A DNA stretch of 64,000 bases from Bacterioplanoides sp. SCSIO 12839 (GCF_024397975.1 NZ_CP073745.1:489501-553500), one strand, 5' to 3'; shown: positions 16,125 through 25,907, numbered from the stretch's first letter. The notes: generated by a model not told the origin, from the sequence alone. Numbers and translations are program-made.

Positions 16125-17057
16125 TTATGCCTTAGGCGGGTGCACCTTGCGCCAGTGATTGGCGATGTCGATACGACGGGTAACCCACACGTCTTCATGG
16201 CTTTGTACATAATCTAAGAAGCGCGCCAGTGCGGCGGCGCGGCCAGGACGACCGACCAGGCGGCAGTGCAAACCGATGTTCAGCATTTTCGCGGCGGCGG
16301 GATCTTCTTTGCCTTCGGCGTACAACACATCAAACGAGTCTTTTAAGTAAGCAAAAAACTGATCGCCCGAGTTAAACCCCTGATTGGTGGCAAAACGCAT
16401 GTCGTTGCTGTCGAGGGTATAAGGGATGACCAGATGTGGTTGCTCGTAGTCGTAGCTCCAGTATGGCAGGTCATCAGCATAGGAATCGCTGTCGTAGGCA
16501 AAACCTCCGGCTTCGACCACCAGGTCGCGTGTGTTCGGGCTCATACGGCCGGTGTACCAGCCTTGTGGGCGTTCGCCGGTGACTTCGGTATGAATACGAA
16601 TGGCTTCGGCAATGTGCTCGCGCTCCACCTCTTTGTCGATGTATTGGTAATCAATCCACTTCAGGCCATGGGAGGCAATTTCCCAATCGGCATCTTTCAT
16701 TGCTTGTACGATTTCCGGGTTACGTTGCAGCGCCGTTGCCACGCCATACACGGTCACCGGCATATTACGCTGGGTAAACATGCGGTGCAGACGCCAGAAA
16801 CCCGCGCGGCTGCCGTATTCGTAGATGGACTCCATGTTCATGTGGCGCACGCCTTCCAGTGCCTGGGCGCCAACAATCTCCGATAAGAAGGCTTCTGAGG
16901 CTTTATCGCCATGCAGAATGCAGTTTTCACCGCCTTCTTCATAATTAATCACAAACTGCACGGCAATGCGGGCCGGATTCTTACTGTTAGAAGGGTTGGG
17001 CCATTGAGGGTCAGGAGTGTGCTGGCCATAGCCAACCATATCGCGCGGGTAAGTCAT
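16125..17057 (-). CDS. puuE: Allantoinase, polysaccharide-deacetylase type
   Basis: A 310-residue PuuE-type allantoinase that opens allantoin to allantoate. It starts with the family-typical YPRDMVGYGQHTPDPQWPN and has INYEEGGENCILHGD, EIASHGLKWIDYQ, MSPNTRDLVVEAGGFAYDSDSYADDLPYW and the C-terminal GLHCRLVGRPGR. It supplies the step missing from the operon at 1-4673 but lies about 11 kb away on the other strand as a single gene, with its own terminator and an upstream inverted repeat. Confidence 0.95.
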   Translation of the reverse strand: MTYPRDMVGYGQHTPDPQWPNPSNSKNPARIAVQFVINYEEGGENCILHGDKASEAFLSEIVGAQALEGVRHMNMESIYEYGSRAGFWRLHRMFTQRNMPVTVYGVATALQRNPEIVQAMKDADWEIASHGLKWIDYQYIDKEVEREHIAEAIRIHTEVTGERPQGWYTGRMSPNTRDLVVEAGGFAYDSDSYADDLPYWSYDYEQPHLVIPYTLDSNDMRFATNQGFNSGDQFFAYLKDSFDVLYAEGKEDPAAAKMLNIGLHCRLVGRPGRAAALARFLDYVQSHEDVWVTRRIDIANHWRKVHPPKA

Positions 17058-17062
17058 GGGGA

Positions 17063-17090
17063 GTCCACAAAGTTATGAATATTTGTGGAC
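17063..17090. promoter_or_regulatory. Inverted repeat upstream of puuE, likely operator
   Basis: A perfect 9-base inverted repeat, GTCCACAAA (17063-17071) and TTTGTGGAC (17082-17090), separated by 10 bases. It begins 6 bases upstream of the puuE start codon. A dimeric repressor binding here would block transcription or initiation. As RNA it could also fold over the ribosome site. Confidence 0.55.
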
Positions 17091-17202
17091 AGTGTAAAAC
17101 AGAAAGCTGACTAAGTGGTTAAAAAGTGTTGTAAGGGTGCAAGGATTGGCTGAATTGGAAGCATTGGCAGCTATTGCCAGTGCTTCTCAATAGGAAAAAG
17201 AG

Positions 17203-17922
17203 TTACAGCTGAATACTGTTGAATGAATTAACGGCCGGGTGATTGGTGGTTGCCGGGAAGTCACCCTCACGAATCAGCCAGCAGGTTTGCAGGCCTGCGT
17301 CATAAGCGGCATCCAACTCTTCTTCGATATCCGACAGAAACAAAACGTTGCCTGCTGCAATGTCGTGTTTTTTCTGCAGATCAGCCAGAATATTGCGATA
17401 CGATTGCTCGTTACGTTTACCGCCGGAGGTGGTATCAAAATGACCACGGAACAGAGGTAATAAGTCACCGTCCTGACTGTATTGATAAAACAGTTTTTGC
17501 GCCTGAACCGATCCTGATGAATACACGTAAAGCGGCATTCCATTGTTGTGCCATTGCTTTAACTGAGCGGTCGCGTCTGGGTACATGTGCGCTTGATAAT
17601 CACCTTGCTCATACCCTTGTTTCCAGATCATGCCTTGTAATGCTTTTAGTGGCGTGGCTTTTTTATCGTCGCGAATCCACTGCTGTAAACATTCAATGAT
17701 GGCATCAAGGTTGTCACTTGTCAGGTCATTGCCTTCTTGTTTTGCCAATTCGACGGTAGCTTGTATTTGCTGCTGAACTGATGCGTTCTCATGATGCTGG
17801 CGCAAAAAAACAGGCAAATTTTCTGCGGCGTAAGGAAACAGCACATCTTTAACAAAGGATATCGATGAGGTGGTGCCTTCGATATCCGTTAAAATAATTT
17901 TTACGTGATTAAATTCAGGCAT
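17203..17922 (-). CDS. mtnC: Enolase-phosphatase E1
   Basis: A 239-residue HAD-superfamily enzyme of the methionine salvage pathway that enolises and dephosphorylates the diketo intermediate to acireductone. ATG 17922 gives MPEFNHVKIILTDIEGTTSS with the DxEGT motif (D13, E15). VYSSGSVQAQKLFY and FLSDIEEELDAAYDAG complete the HAD motifs. The frame runs upstream to 18054 inside mtnD, which I reject. It is last in the mtnA-B-D-C operon, 13 bases after mtnD. Confidence 0.95.
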   Translation of the reverse strand: MPEFNHVKIILTDIEGTTSSISFVKDVLFPYAAENLPVFLRQHHENASVQQQIQATVELAKQEGNDLTSDNLDAIIECLQQWIRDDKKATPLKALQGMIWKQGYEQGDYQAHMYPDATAQLKQWHNNGMPLYVYSSGSVQAQKLFYQYSQDGDLLPLFRGHFDTTSGGKRNEQSYRNILADLQKKHDIAAGNVLFLSDIEEELDAAYDAGLQTCWLIREGDFPATTNHPAVNSFNSIQL

Positions 17923-17935
17923 GGGAGTCGATTTT

Positions 17936-18481
17936 TTAGTTCTCAAGACGATTGTAATAATCCGCAATATCACTGCCGGTATAATTGGCAACCCAGCCTT
18001 CCGGATTATTAAATAAGCGGATGGCAATAAAATTTGGATTCGGCCCCATGTCAAACCAGTGTGGGGTATTAGCCGGTACGCTGATTAAATCGCCTTGTTT
18101 GCATAACACTTCTGCCACTTTGCCATCAATATGCAGGGTGAATAATCCTTCTCCGGCAACAAAAAAGCGCACTTCGTCTTCACTGTGGGTGTGTTCGTTT
18201 AAGAACTTCTGACGCAATTGGGCTTTTTGTGGATTGTCTGACGATAAACTGATCACATCTACGGTTTGATAACCTTCTTCGTTTACCAGACGATCAATAT
18301 CTTTGCGGTAAGCATTCATCACAAATTCCGGCTCTGCACCGGCGGAAATCGTGGTATCCGTTTGCCACTGTTCATAACGCACACCCAGTGCCTGTAATTT
18401 TTGGGTGATGGATTTTTTATTGTCACTGGCGAACAACAAGTTGGTCATATCATTATTGGTGTAAATGCGGATTTCACTCAT
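17936..18481 (-). CDS. mtnD: Acireductone dioxygenase
   Basis: A 181-residue cupin that cleaves acireductone with oxygen to the methionine precursor ketomethylthiobutyrate. Metal ligands are visible in EHTHSEDEVRFF (H97, H99, E103), with the last histidine in NTPHWFDMG. It lies between mtnB (10-base gap) and mtnC (13-base gap), which fixes its place in the methionine-salvage operon. Confidence 0.96.
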   Translation of the reverse strand: MSEIRIYTNNDMTNLLFASDNKKSITQKLQALGVRYEQWQTDTTISAGAEPEFVMNAYRKDIDRLVNEEGYQTVDVISLSSDNPQKAQLRQKFLNEHTHSEDEVRFFVAGEGLFTLHIDGKVAEVLCKQGDLISVPANTPHWFDMGPNPNFIAIRLFNNPEGWVANYTGSDIADYYNRLEN

Positions 18482-18491
18482 GCTTGTTGTC

Positions 18492-19175
18492 TCACGAAAC
18501 GGTTGTATTAGGGGTTATAAGGAGGTTGGAATTTAAAGAAAGCAGCTGTAATTGGTAACCCAATAAATGTTCCAGCGCTTCCAGATGGCGGAAACATTCT
18601 TCGATGTTTTTCCCCCAGGTATAAACGCCATGGCCACGAATTAAATAAGCATGGCCTTGCTGAGTTTGTTGCATTGTCTGTTCAACCTGATCGGCCAAGC
18701 GCTGAATATTCTGATCATTGGCAAACAGCGGAATCGTCACCGTGCCTTCGTGGCTGGTTTCACCGGCAAACGCTTTTTGTAATTCCCAGCCGGTAAGTGC
18801 GAGCACATCACTCTGCCAGATTTGAGATAACACCACACAAGTCGGAGAGTGGGTGTGAAGTACGGCGCCGATGGTGGGATCACGCTGATACAACTGGGTA
18901 TGTAATAAAGTCTCAGCCGAGGGTTTCCCGGATACTTTATGTTGCGGGTGAGCAACCGGCTGGCCGTGAAAATTTACCACCAGAATATCGTCGTTGCTGA
19001 GCTCACCTTTGTGTTTGCCGGAGCTGGTGAGGGCACAACAGTGATCATTCAGGCGAATGGAATAATTCGAGCTGGTGGCGGGTGACCAATCACGTTGATA
19101 CAGGATTTTGCCATAGCGGCATAAACTTTCAGCCGCCTGATTAAAATCGTTAATGTTGTATAAAACGTCTGTCAT
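18492..19175 (-). CDS. mtnB: Methylthioribulose-1-phosphate dehydratase
   Basis: A 227-residue class II aldolase-fold enzyme. ATG 19175 gives MTDVLYNINDFNQAAES; an upstream in-frame start at 19226 would overlap mtnA. The zinc-site histidines are in VLHTHSPT (H107, H109) and the third is in LIRGHGVYTWG. It dehydrates methylthioribulose-1-phosphate to the diketo compound used by mtnC. Confidence 0.95.
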   Translation of the reverse strand: MTDVLYNINDFNQAAESLCRYGKILYQRDWSPATSSNYSIRLNDHCCALTSSGKHKGELSNDDILVVNFHGQPVAHPQHKVSGKPSAETLLHTQLYQRDPTIGAVLHTHSPTCVVLSQIWQSDVLALTGWELQKAFAGETSHEGTVTIPLFANDQNIQRLADQVEQTMQQTQQGHAYLIRGHGVYTWGKNIEECFRHLEALEHLLGYQLQLLSLNSNLLITPNTTVS

Positions 19176-19203
19176 GGCTGTTTCCGTCGCAGATCCTGAT
19201 TGT

Positions 19204-20205
19204 TCAGCGTGCAAATAACATCGCAACGGTTTCCGCGCTGGGTTCCAGAATCATGCCTTTTTCAGTAATGATGGCATCAATCAGATCCGACGGTGTTACA
19301 TCAAACGATGGATTAATAGCATCGCAACCTTCAGGGGCAATGACCTGGCCATTAAGGCTGGTCACTTCCGAAGTCGGTCGTTGCTCAATCGGAATATCGG
19401 CACCGCTGGCAATGGATAAATCGAAGGTCGTGGTTGGTGCGGCCACCATCACTTTAACGCCATGATGCTTGGCTAATACCGCCAGGCTATAGGTGCCAAT
19501 TTTATTGGCAGTATCACCATTGGCGGCGATGCGGTCAGCACCAACAATCACCCAGCTGATATTTCCCTGACGAAACAGTTGTGCGGCAGCACCGTCGGCC
19601 ACCAGTTTTACCGGAATATCATCCTGCATCAGTTCCCAGGCGGTTAATCGTGCGCCCTGTAACCAAGGGCGGGTTTCTCCGGCGTATACCTGTTTAATAC
19701 GCTGATCGGCAAAGGCGCTGCGGATAATGCCCAGTGCTGTGCCGTGGCCGCCGGTGGCCAGTGCTCCGGTATTACAATGGGTATAAACACTGGCACCTTC
19801 CGGAATAAGAGCCGCGCCAAATTGTCCCATCGCCAGATTGGCTTCAATATCTTCCTGGTGAATTTTTTTTGCTTCGGCCACCAGTGCATGGGGATCGACT
19901 GTGCTTAGTGACGCCATGCGCTCTAACGCCCAGAACAGATTCACTGCGGTTGGGCGTGATTCGGCCAGTACTTTATACGCGGCTTCCAGATCACGACCCG
20001 CTAATGCATCCAGCGCGTAACCGTAAGCGGCGGTAATGCCGATGGCCGGTGCACCACGGACCACCATGTCACGGATGGCATCGGCGACATCGGCAGCGCT
20101 GGTGTAACTCAAAACCTGATGTTGATGAGGTAACACGCGCTGATCCAGCAGGTGTAATTGCTGGTTGTGCCATTCGATGGCATGGAAAGAGGCCGTATGA
20201 GACAT
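19204..20205 (-). CDS. mtnA: S-methyl-5-thioribose-1-phosphate isomerase
   Basis: A 333-residue eIF2B-related isomerase, first gene of the operon. It carries [37 protein letters not shown] with the catalytic cysteine, and [19 protein letters not shown] with the catalytic aspartate. The ATG at 20205 has AAGG 6 bases upstream; in-frame starts at 20220 and 20244 do not. It converts methylthioribose-1-phosphate to the ribulose form. The mtnN/mtnK or mtnP steps are not in this window. No SAM riboswitch was recognised in the 177-base upstream gap. Confidence 0.95.
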   Translation of the reverse strand: MSHTASFHAIEWHNQQLHLLDQRVLPHQHQVLSYTSAADVADAIRDMVVRGAPAIGITAAYGYALDALAGRDLEAAYKVLAESRPTAVNLFWALERMASLSTVDPHALVAEAKKIHQEDIEANLAMGQFGAALIPEGASVYTHCNTGALATGGHGTALGIIRSAFADQRIKQVYAGETRPWLQGARLTAWELMQDDIPVKLVADGAAAQLFRQGNISWVIVGADRIAANGDTANKIGTYSLAVLAKHHGVKVMVAAPTTTFDLSIASGADIPIEQRPTSEVTSLNGQVIAPEGCDAINPSFDVTPSDLIDAIITEKGMILEPSAETVAMLFAR

Positions 20206-20382
20206 GCTGTGCCTTGTCATTAAGATGGAAGTCGTGAAAAGCAAACGACACTATTTTACGCGCAAAGTCAGCAACGCCCAAACGCTTTGCATGCCCCTTC
20301 TTTGGGTTTAGGCGTAATGGTGCATTGCGCAGTGCCTGAGCAGCAGAGACAATAGCGATTTATTTCATGATGTGCTGTCTTT

Positions 20383-21054
20383 ATGTCTGACCGTAACCAG
20401 CAATTTCAACCAGACCAGAGCGACCTGTTGATGGAACTGCTTGCCGCACGGCGCGATGTGCGTGGTAACCTTTTTCTTGCGGATGAGCTCGACCAGGCTG
20501 ATATCGATCAGATCCTGAAAGCGGCATTACATGCGCCTTCTGTTGGTTTTTCACAGCCTTGGGAGTTTGTGTTGGTGCTGGATAAAGTCCAGCGTCGCCA
20601 GGTGGCTGACAGCTTCTTTGCTGAGAACCAGAAAGCATTGGAGCAGTTTCGGGCGGGGAATTACGATGCCGCTAAACTGGAGCAGTACCAGGCGTTAAAA
20701 CTTGAAGGTATCACTGAATCGGCACTCAATATTGCGGTGTTTTATAACCCGAAAAAAGGGCCGGTATTAGGGCAAACCAGTATGCCGGATATGGGGCGTT
20801 ACAGCGTGGTCTGCGCGGTACAGAATATGTGGCTGATGGCGCGTTCGCTCAATATTGGTATGGGTTGGGTGAGTATTCTTGACCCGGAAAAGGTCAAAAC
20901 GATCGTTAATGCGCCGGCCGATCGCGAGTTAATCGCTTATTTATGTTTGGGAAAGGTCGATCAGTTTTATGATCAGCCTGAACTGGAAACCTTAGGCTGG
21001 GAAGCCCGCAAAGCCACCAGTCAGGTGGTGCTGAGCGGGCATTATCCCGAATAA
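20383..21054 (+). CDS. bluB: 5,6-dimethylbenzimidazole synthase
   Basis: A 223-residue nitroreductase-fold flavoenzyme that fragments FMNH2 to make the lower ligand of vitamin B12. The BluB hallmarks RRDVRGNLF, LKAALHAPSVGFSQPWEFVLV, DMGRYSVVCAVQNMWLMARS and GMGWVSIL are present. They separate it from general nitroreductases. It is divergent from mtnA and converges with pgi, with only 2 bases between the stops. No other cobalamin gene is nearby. Confidence 0.92.
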   Translation: MSDRNQQFQPDQSDLLMELLAARRDVRGNLFLADELDQADIDQILKAALHAPSVGFSQPWEFVLVLDKVQRRQVADSFFAENQKALEQFRAGNYDAAKLEQYQALKLEGITESALNIAVFYNPKKGPVLGQTSMPDMGRYSVVCAVQNMWLMARSLNIGMGWVSILDPEKVKTIVNAPADRELIAYLCLGKVDQFYDQPELETLGWEARKATSQVVLSGHYPE

Positions 21055-21056
21055 AG

Positions 21057-22712
21057 TTATAACAGGTTCTGCATATCGTGGAAGGCGCGCACCAGGCCGT
21101 TAGTGGAGCCATCAAAATGGTTGGGGATACCTTCCCCTTCCAATGCACTTAAAACCTTACTGCCCAACTGTTTACCCAATTCCACCCCCCATTGGTCAAA
21201 GGAGTTGATGCCCCATAAGAAGCCCTGAGCCGCCACTTTATGTTCATAAAGTGCGATTAATGCACCAACCGTATGTGGTTTGGATTTCGGGAAATACAGT
21301 GTATTACTTGGGCGATTACCGGCAATCACCTTTTGTGGTGCCGTGACAATGGCTTCGGCTTTACTCATGCCTGCCGCCATCAGTTCAGCCACTGCCTCTT
21401 CCTCCGACTTACCCTGCAACAACGCCTGGCTCTGACTCAGGCAGTTGGAAACCAACATGGCGTGGAAATTATCAATCGGGTTATGGCTGCACATCGGCAT
21501 AATAAAATCACACGGCGAGAAGTGTGTACCCTGGTGCAATAGCTGGTGGAAAGCATGCTGGCCATTTGTGCCGACGCCACCCCAGATTATGGGCCCGGTA
21601 TCATAATCCACCTGCTGGCCATCAATGGTGATGGACTTGCCATTACTCTCCATATCCAGCTGTTGCAGGTGTGCCGGTAAGCTTCGCAAATAATGGTCGT
21701 AAGGCAGAATGGCCTGGCTGTTCACACCAAAGAAGTTAACGTACCAGAGGCTGAGTAAGGCCATGGTAATCGGCATATTCTGCTCAATCGGAGCGGTGCG
21801 GAAATGTTCGTCCATATCGTAGGCACCGCGCAACATATCGCGGAAATTATCGATGCCAATGGCCAGTGCCAGTGGCAGACCAATGGCCGACCACAAAGAA
21901 TAGCGACCCCCCACCCAGTCCCACATCGGGAAAATATTTTCTTCAGCAATGCCAAACGCGGTGGCTTTTTCAATATTGGAAGAAACGGCGGTGAAATGTT
22001 TCGGTAAATCGGCTTCGGTACCACCGTTATTCAAGAACCACTCACGGCAGGCCAGAGCGTTCTTTAAGGTCTCCTGAGTACCAAACGATTTCGATTGAAT
22101 AATAAACAGAGTCGTGGCCGGATTCAGGCGCTTGAGGATTTCGGTGATATGGGTGCCATCAATATTGGCCAGATAATGAATGCTCAGGCCACTGTCCCAA
22201 TAGGGTTTGAGCGAACTGGAAGCCAGTTTCGGACCAAGAAAAGAACCGCCAATACCAATGGAAACCACATCGGTAAACGGCTGGTTGTTAAAACCGCGCC
22301 ATTGGTTACGGCGGATTTTCCAGCAGAACTCTTCCATTCGCTGCATGGTATGGCGGATTTCCGGCATCACGTCCGTGCCATCGACCATAATCTGACGGTC
22401 GCTGAAATTCCGTAACGCGGTGTGTAATACCGGGCGCTTTTCACTGCGGTTCATTACTTCACCACGGAACATGCTGTCGATTTGTTCCGGTAAACCGCGT
22501 TCATGTGCCAGCTTGTGGAGTAACGCCATAGTGTCAGATGTGACACGGTTTTTTGAATAGTCGAGGTTAATACCTGCAGCGTCGAGCTGAAAGCGCTCAA
22601 AACGATTATTATCCTGTGCAAACCAGTCGCGCATATGCTGGTCTTTAATGTCTTTATGATGCGCGTTAAGCAGGTTCCAGATATCCGTCTGGGTCAGGCT
22701 GGTTCCAGTCAT
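21057..22712 (-). CDS. pgi: Glucose-6-phosphate isomerase
   Basis: A 551-residue Pgi of normal length that interconverts glucose-6-phosphate and fructose-6-phosphate. The sugar-phosphate motifs are visible: DVVSIGIGGSFLGPKLAS, FIIQSKSFGTQET, WVGGRYSLWSAIGLPL, GGVGTNGQHAFHQL with the catalytic histidine region, and INSFDQWGVELGKQL near the C-terminus. Its position after panD matches the Pseudomonas order. Confidence 0.97.
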   Translation of the reverse strand: MTGTSLTQTDIWNLLNAHHKDIKDQHMRDWFAQDNNRFERFQLDAAGINLDYSKNRVTSDTMALLHKLAHERGLPEQIDSMFRGEVMNRSEKRPVLHTALRNFSDRQIMVDGTDVMPEIRHTMQRMEEFCWKIRRNQWRGFNNQPFTDVVSIGIGGSFLGPKLASSSLKPYWDSGLSIHYLANIDGTHITEILKRLNPATTLFIIQSKSFGTQETLKNALACREWFLNNGGTEADLPKHFTAVSSNIEKATAFGIAEENIFPMWDWVGGRYSLWSAIGLPLALAIGIDNFRDMLRGAYDMDEHFRTAPIEQNMPITMALLSLWYVNFFGVNSQAILPYDHYLRSLPAHLQQLDMESNGKSITIDGQQVDYDTGPIIWGGVGTNGQHAFHQLLHQGTHFSPCDFIMPMCSHNPIDNFHAMLVSNCLSQSQALLQGKSEEEAVAELMAAGMSKAEAIVTAPQKVIAGNRPSNTLYFPKSKPHTVGALIALYEHKVAAQGFLWGINSFDQWGVELGKQLGSKVLSALEGEGIPNHFDGSTNGLVRAFHDMQNLL

Positions 22713-22872
22713 AGTCCATAAGTCCTGTTTTAGTGTCTATTTGTGCATCAAGGCACAGTAATCGTTAACAATAAGGGCGCAGTATAAGGAGACTGGCGGG
22801 CAGGAGCAAAAGACGTGTTTGTCGTATTGTGTCTGAATGACCAATCACACTCAGAGTGAAGGTGTCAGGCAT

Positions 22873-22900
22873 AAAAAACGCCGCAAGTGCGGCGTTTTTT
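22873..22900. terminator. Bidirectional terminator between panD and pgi
   Basis: AAAAAACGCCGC-AAGT-GCGGCGTTTTTT is a perfect symmetrical stem-loop with A and T tracts, 17 bases beyond the panD stop. It can terminate either strand. Confidence 0.92.
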
Positions 22901-22916
22901 ATTTGGCAGGTAACCC

Positions 22917-23297
22917 TCAGGCGACCTGTACCGGAATATCAAAGCTGGTATGGCTGACGGTGTTATCTTCGTTCATATACACCATCTTAGGCTTAAAGGT
23001 GGCCAACTCCTTTTCATCATAGTTGCCGTAAGCACAGATGATGATACGGTCACCTTCGCTGGCCAGATGAGCAGCAGCACCGTTCACAGAGATAATACCG
23101 GAGTCATCTTCGCCACGGATAATATACGTGGTGAAGCGTTTGCCATTCGTAATGTTGTAAATCTGGATCTGTTCAAATTCGCGCATGCCGGCGAGATCCA
23201 GCAATTTTCCGTCAATGGCGCAAGAGCCTTCATAGTTCAGCACCGAGTGAGTCACACGGGCCTGATGTAGCTTGGCTTTGAGCATGATGGTTTGCAT
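22917..23297 (-). CDS. panD: Aspartate 1-decarboxylase (pyruvoyl enzyme)
   Basis: A 126-residue PanD, which makes beta-alanine from aspartate. The self-cleavage site is visible as G24-S25 in NYEGSCAID; the serine becomes the pyruvoyl group. [14 protein letters not shown] at the N-terminus and [14 protein letters not shown] near the C-terminus are family-typical. It lies in the panB-panC-panD string with a 140-base gap to panC. Confidence 0.97.
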   Translation of the reverse strand: MQTIMLKAKLHQARVTHSVLNYEGSCAIDGKLLDLAGMREFEQIQIYNITNGKRFTTYIIRGEDDSGIISVNGAAAHLASEGDRIIICAYGNYDEKELATFKPKMVYMNEDNTVSHTSFDIPVQVA

Positions 23298-23437
23298 GGT
23301 AAACCCTTTCTTAGCTGATCGATTCTTTGTCGCAGAACCTGTTATTTCCGGCCTCAGGCCAGTCTTTATTACCGGGTTCTGAGACTCCGGAATTGTTCAT
23401 TTCTTGGCCTCTCAGGCGCAAGGCGCGCAAGTATGCC

Positions 23438-24328
23438 TCATTCAAACGCCTGATTCAATGTCACCTGAATATTATCAATCAGGCGTGCGCTACCAAGGAA
23501 TGCTGCGCCAAGAATTGTTATAGACGAATGGCGTAGCTGTTGTGCCTGTAACTCATCATTCATGAGCGGACGTAAGTCATCAGAGTAACGAATGTCGAGA
23601 TAATCCGTTTTGAAACCCTGTGTGTCGAGGTGTTTTCTGGCCTGATCAAGAATGGTTTCGAGACTTTGCCCGTCGGCATTTTGTAACGCCGCAGCAATGT
23701 TATTCAGTGTTTTATACAGCGCCGGAGCCTGCTGGCGCTCCTCGGTGCTGAGGTAGCCGTTGCGGGAACTCAGAGCTAAGCCATCTTCGGCACGAGCGGT
23801 GGGAACCGGGATGATATCAACTGGCATGCATAAGTCGGCCACCATTTTGCGAATCACCGCAACTTGCTGGAAATCTTTTTCGCCAAAGTAGGCTTTGTCG
23901 GGTAATACCTGATTAAACAACTTGCTGACAACCGTCGATACCCCATCAAAATGCCCGGGGCGGCTGCCACCACATAAACCTTCGGAAACCACCGGTACGT
24001 GCACGATGCTTTGTTCTTCCTGACCTGCCGGGTACATTTCTTCGACATTTGGGGCAAACAGCAGATCGCAGTTAGCCGCTTGCAGCTTTTGCTGGTCTTC
24101 AGGCAGGGTGCGTGGGTAACGGCTTAAATCGCTTTTGTCGTTAAACTGCAGCGGATTTACAAAAATGCTGCTGACGGTGTAGCAGCCATCGGCGGTTGAG
24201 CGATCAATCAGGCTGATATGGCCTTGGTGCAGATTGCCCATGGTTGGCACAAAGCCGATTTCACGGCCGGCCATACGAGCCGCCTTGACGTGCTGGCGTA
24301 ATTCTTTGATGGTATGAACGGTGATCAT
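23438..24328 (-). CDS. panC: Pantoate--beta-alanine ligase
   Basis: A 296-residue PanC that joins pantoate and beta-alanine using ATP. The class I nucleotidyl-transferase motifs are visible: FVPTMGNLHQGHISLI with the HxGH signature, SIFVNPLQF, FNQVLPDKAYFGEKDFQQVAVI and LALSSRNGYLS with the KMSKS-like part. A 153-base gap holding a repeat element separates it from panB. Confidence 0.97.
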   Translation of the reverse strand: MITVHTIKELRQHVKAARMAGREIGFVPTMGNLHQGHISLIDRSTADGCYTVSSIFVNPLQFNDKSDLSRYPRTLPEDQQKLQAANCDLLFAPNVEEMYPAGQEEQSIVHVPVVSEGLCGGSRPGHFDGVSTVVSKLFNQVLPDKAYFGEKDFQQVAVIRKMVADLCMPVDIIPVPTARAEDGLALSSRNGYLSTEERQQAPALYKTLNNIAAALQNADGQSLETILDQARKHLDTQGFKTDYLDIRYSDDLRPLMNDELQAQQLRHSSITILGAAFLGSARLIDNIQVTLNQAFE

Positions 24329-24331
24329 TAT

Positions 24332-24460
24332 TGGAAACTACCTACGTTGCCATTACGGCGTTAAAAATAAGCTCAAAATACTCATTTATGGCTTATAAAC
24401 TCCGCTTTTTCGCTTATTTTTGCCTTGTACTGACTGCCTCGGACACGTTTCCAAGCCAGC
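24332..24460 (+). repeat. Dispersed ~130-base intergenic repeat, copy 1
   Basis: The stretch starts GAAACTACCTACGTTGCCAT and runs through GCGTTAAAAATA, CTCATTTAT, CTTATAAACT and GCCTTGTACTG to CTCGGACACGTTT. The complement of 57851-57988 carries the same blocks in the same order with roughly 80 percent identity by eye. Both copies sit in short gaps inside minus-strand operons (panB/panC and minD/minC) but in opposite orientation. It is probably a family of non-coding repeats in this genome. Confidence 0.7.
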
Positions 24461-24481
24461 ATTCAGAGCGATTTTAATACC

Positions 24482-25288
24482 TTACCCGAAGCCATGTTCG
24501 TCCGATGGAAATTCGCCGCTTTTCACCTGCTCGGCGTAAGCGCTGATGGCTTGCGGGATGGTACGACCATCGGTCATAAAGTTTTTCACAAACTTAGGCA
24601 CATAGCCGGTGTTCATACCTAACATGTCGTACACCACCAGAACCTGGGCATCGGTGTCGGCACCAGCACCAATGCCAATTACCGGAACGTCTACAGCGTC
24701 GGTAATGCGCTTACCCAGCTCGCTGGGAACACATTCCAACAGAATCAGATCAGCCCCAGCCGCTTCCAGTTTTTGAGCATGGTCAATCATGGCACTGGCT
24801 TTGGCTTCATCGCGTCCTTGTACTTTATAACCACCCAGTTTATTCACCGCCTGCGGGGTTAAACCCAGGTGTGCACAAACAGGAACACCTTGTTTAGACA
24901 GTGATTCAATCAGTGGAATCAACCATTCATCGCCTTCAATTTTGATCAGGTGAGCACCGGCCTGCATGACAGCGCGGGCGCTTTCCAGGCCTTGCTCAAG
25001 CGTGCCATAACTCATGAAGGGCAGATCGGTCATCACCAGTGCCGGGCGCTGTGCTTTGGCATTGCCGCGTGCAACCATTTCGGTGTGATAAGCCATTTCT
25101 TCGACAGACACAGGTAAGGTACTGTCTTTGCCCTGCAATACCATACCCAGTGAATCACCCACCAGTAACACTTCAACACCTGCATCCGCAGCTACCTGCG
25201 CAAAGGTCGCATCATAAGCCGTTAATACGGCAAACTTTTGCTGCTCGGCTTTCATTTGTTTTAAGGCCGGAATACTGATGGACTTCAT
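24482..25288 (-). CDS. panB: 3-methyl-2-oxobutanoate hydroxymethyltransferase
   Basis: A 268-residue PanB, which makes ketopantoate. ATG 25288 follows GGAGAGAAGTC; the frame extends to 25375 without a better site. It contains [67 protein letters not shown] and [22 protein letters not shown]. folK lies about 105 bases upstream, as in Pseudomonas. Confidence 0.97.
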   Translation of the reverse strand: MKSISIPALKQMKAEQQKFAVLTAYDATFAQVAADAGVEVLLVGDSLGMVLQGKDSTLPVSVEEMAYHTEMVARGNAKAQRPALVMTDLPFMSYGTLEQGLESARAVMQAGAHLIKIEGDEWLIPLIESLSKQGVPVCAHLGLTPQAVNKLGGYKVQGRDEAKASAMIDHAQKLEAAGADLILLECVPSELGKRITDAVDVPVIGIGAGADTDAQVLVVYDMLGMNTGYVPKFVKNFMTDGRTIPQAISAYAEQVKSGEFPSDEHGFG

Positions 25289-25393
25289 GACTTCTCTCCA
25301 ATCTTGCCTGCTCGGTGCAGGTTTTTTCGTGAGGGCGTATGGTGCGGATTGTGGGCGCGATGTCAATAACTTCAAACGCCGGGCGTCTACAAC

Positions 25394-25888
25394 TCAGAGG
25401 GAGCTAACCAGACTTTTTAAGCGCTGTAACTGGCCATCAAACTCGGGGGTGATATCGGAAATCGCTTGGCCATCGGGCAGCACCAGCTGCGGGGTTAGCT
25501 CAGCCAGTGGCAGCAGGACAAAGCTGCGTTTGTGCATCTCGTGGTGTGGTAGGTTCAGTCGTTCGCTGCGCAGTTGCAGATCACCATAAAGGATAATATC
25601 CAGGTCGATATTGCGTTCGCCCCAATGGCGCTTACGTTCCCGCCCCTGAGCCAGTTCTTGCGCTTGTAACGCATCCAGCAACGCCAGTGGTTCCAGGGAT
25701 GTCTGTAATTGCGCGACCGCATTCAGGTAGTCCGGCTGATCCTGAGGGCCGAGAGGTTTACTGCCATACAGAGCAGAAACTGCCGTCAGTTCGGTATCCG
25801 GCAGCTGCTGCAGAGCCTGAAGGGCGGTAACAATCTGCTGTTCTGGATTATTCAGGTTGGCGCCCAGGCCAATATAACAGGTGACCAT
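25394..25888 (-). CDS. folK: HPPK, 2-amino-4-hydroxy-6-hydroxymethyldihydropteridine pyrophosphokinase
   Basis: A 164-residue HPPK of the folate pathway. It shows YIGLGANLNNPEQQI, SALYGSKPLGPQDQPDYLNAVAQL and the metal-binding RHWGERNIDLDIILYGD with LNLPHHEMHKRSFVLLPLAEL. It starts 20 bases after pcnB on the same strand. Confidence 0.96.
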   Translation of the reverse strand: MVTCYIGLGANLNNPEQQIVTALQALQQLPDTELTAVSALYGSKPLGPQDQPDYLNAVAQLQTSLEPLALLDALQAQELAQGRERKRHWGERNIDLDIILYGDLQLRSERLNLPHHEMHKRSFVLLPLAELTPQLVLPDGQAISDITPEFDGQLQRLKSLVSSL

Positions 25889-25907
25889 CTGTTGTTATCA
25901 CCGCTTG

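Noticed and set aside
20206..20382. SAM riboswitch ahead of the methionine-salvage operon
   Set aside because: The gap between mtnA and bluB shows no recognisable SAM riboswitch core or terminator hairpin.
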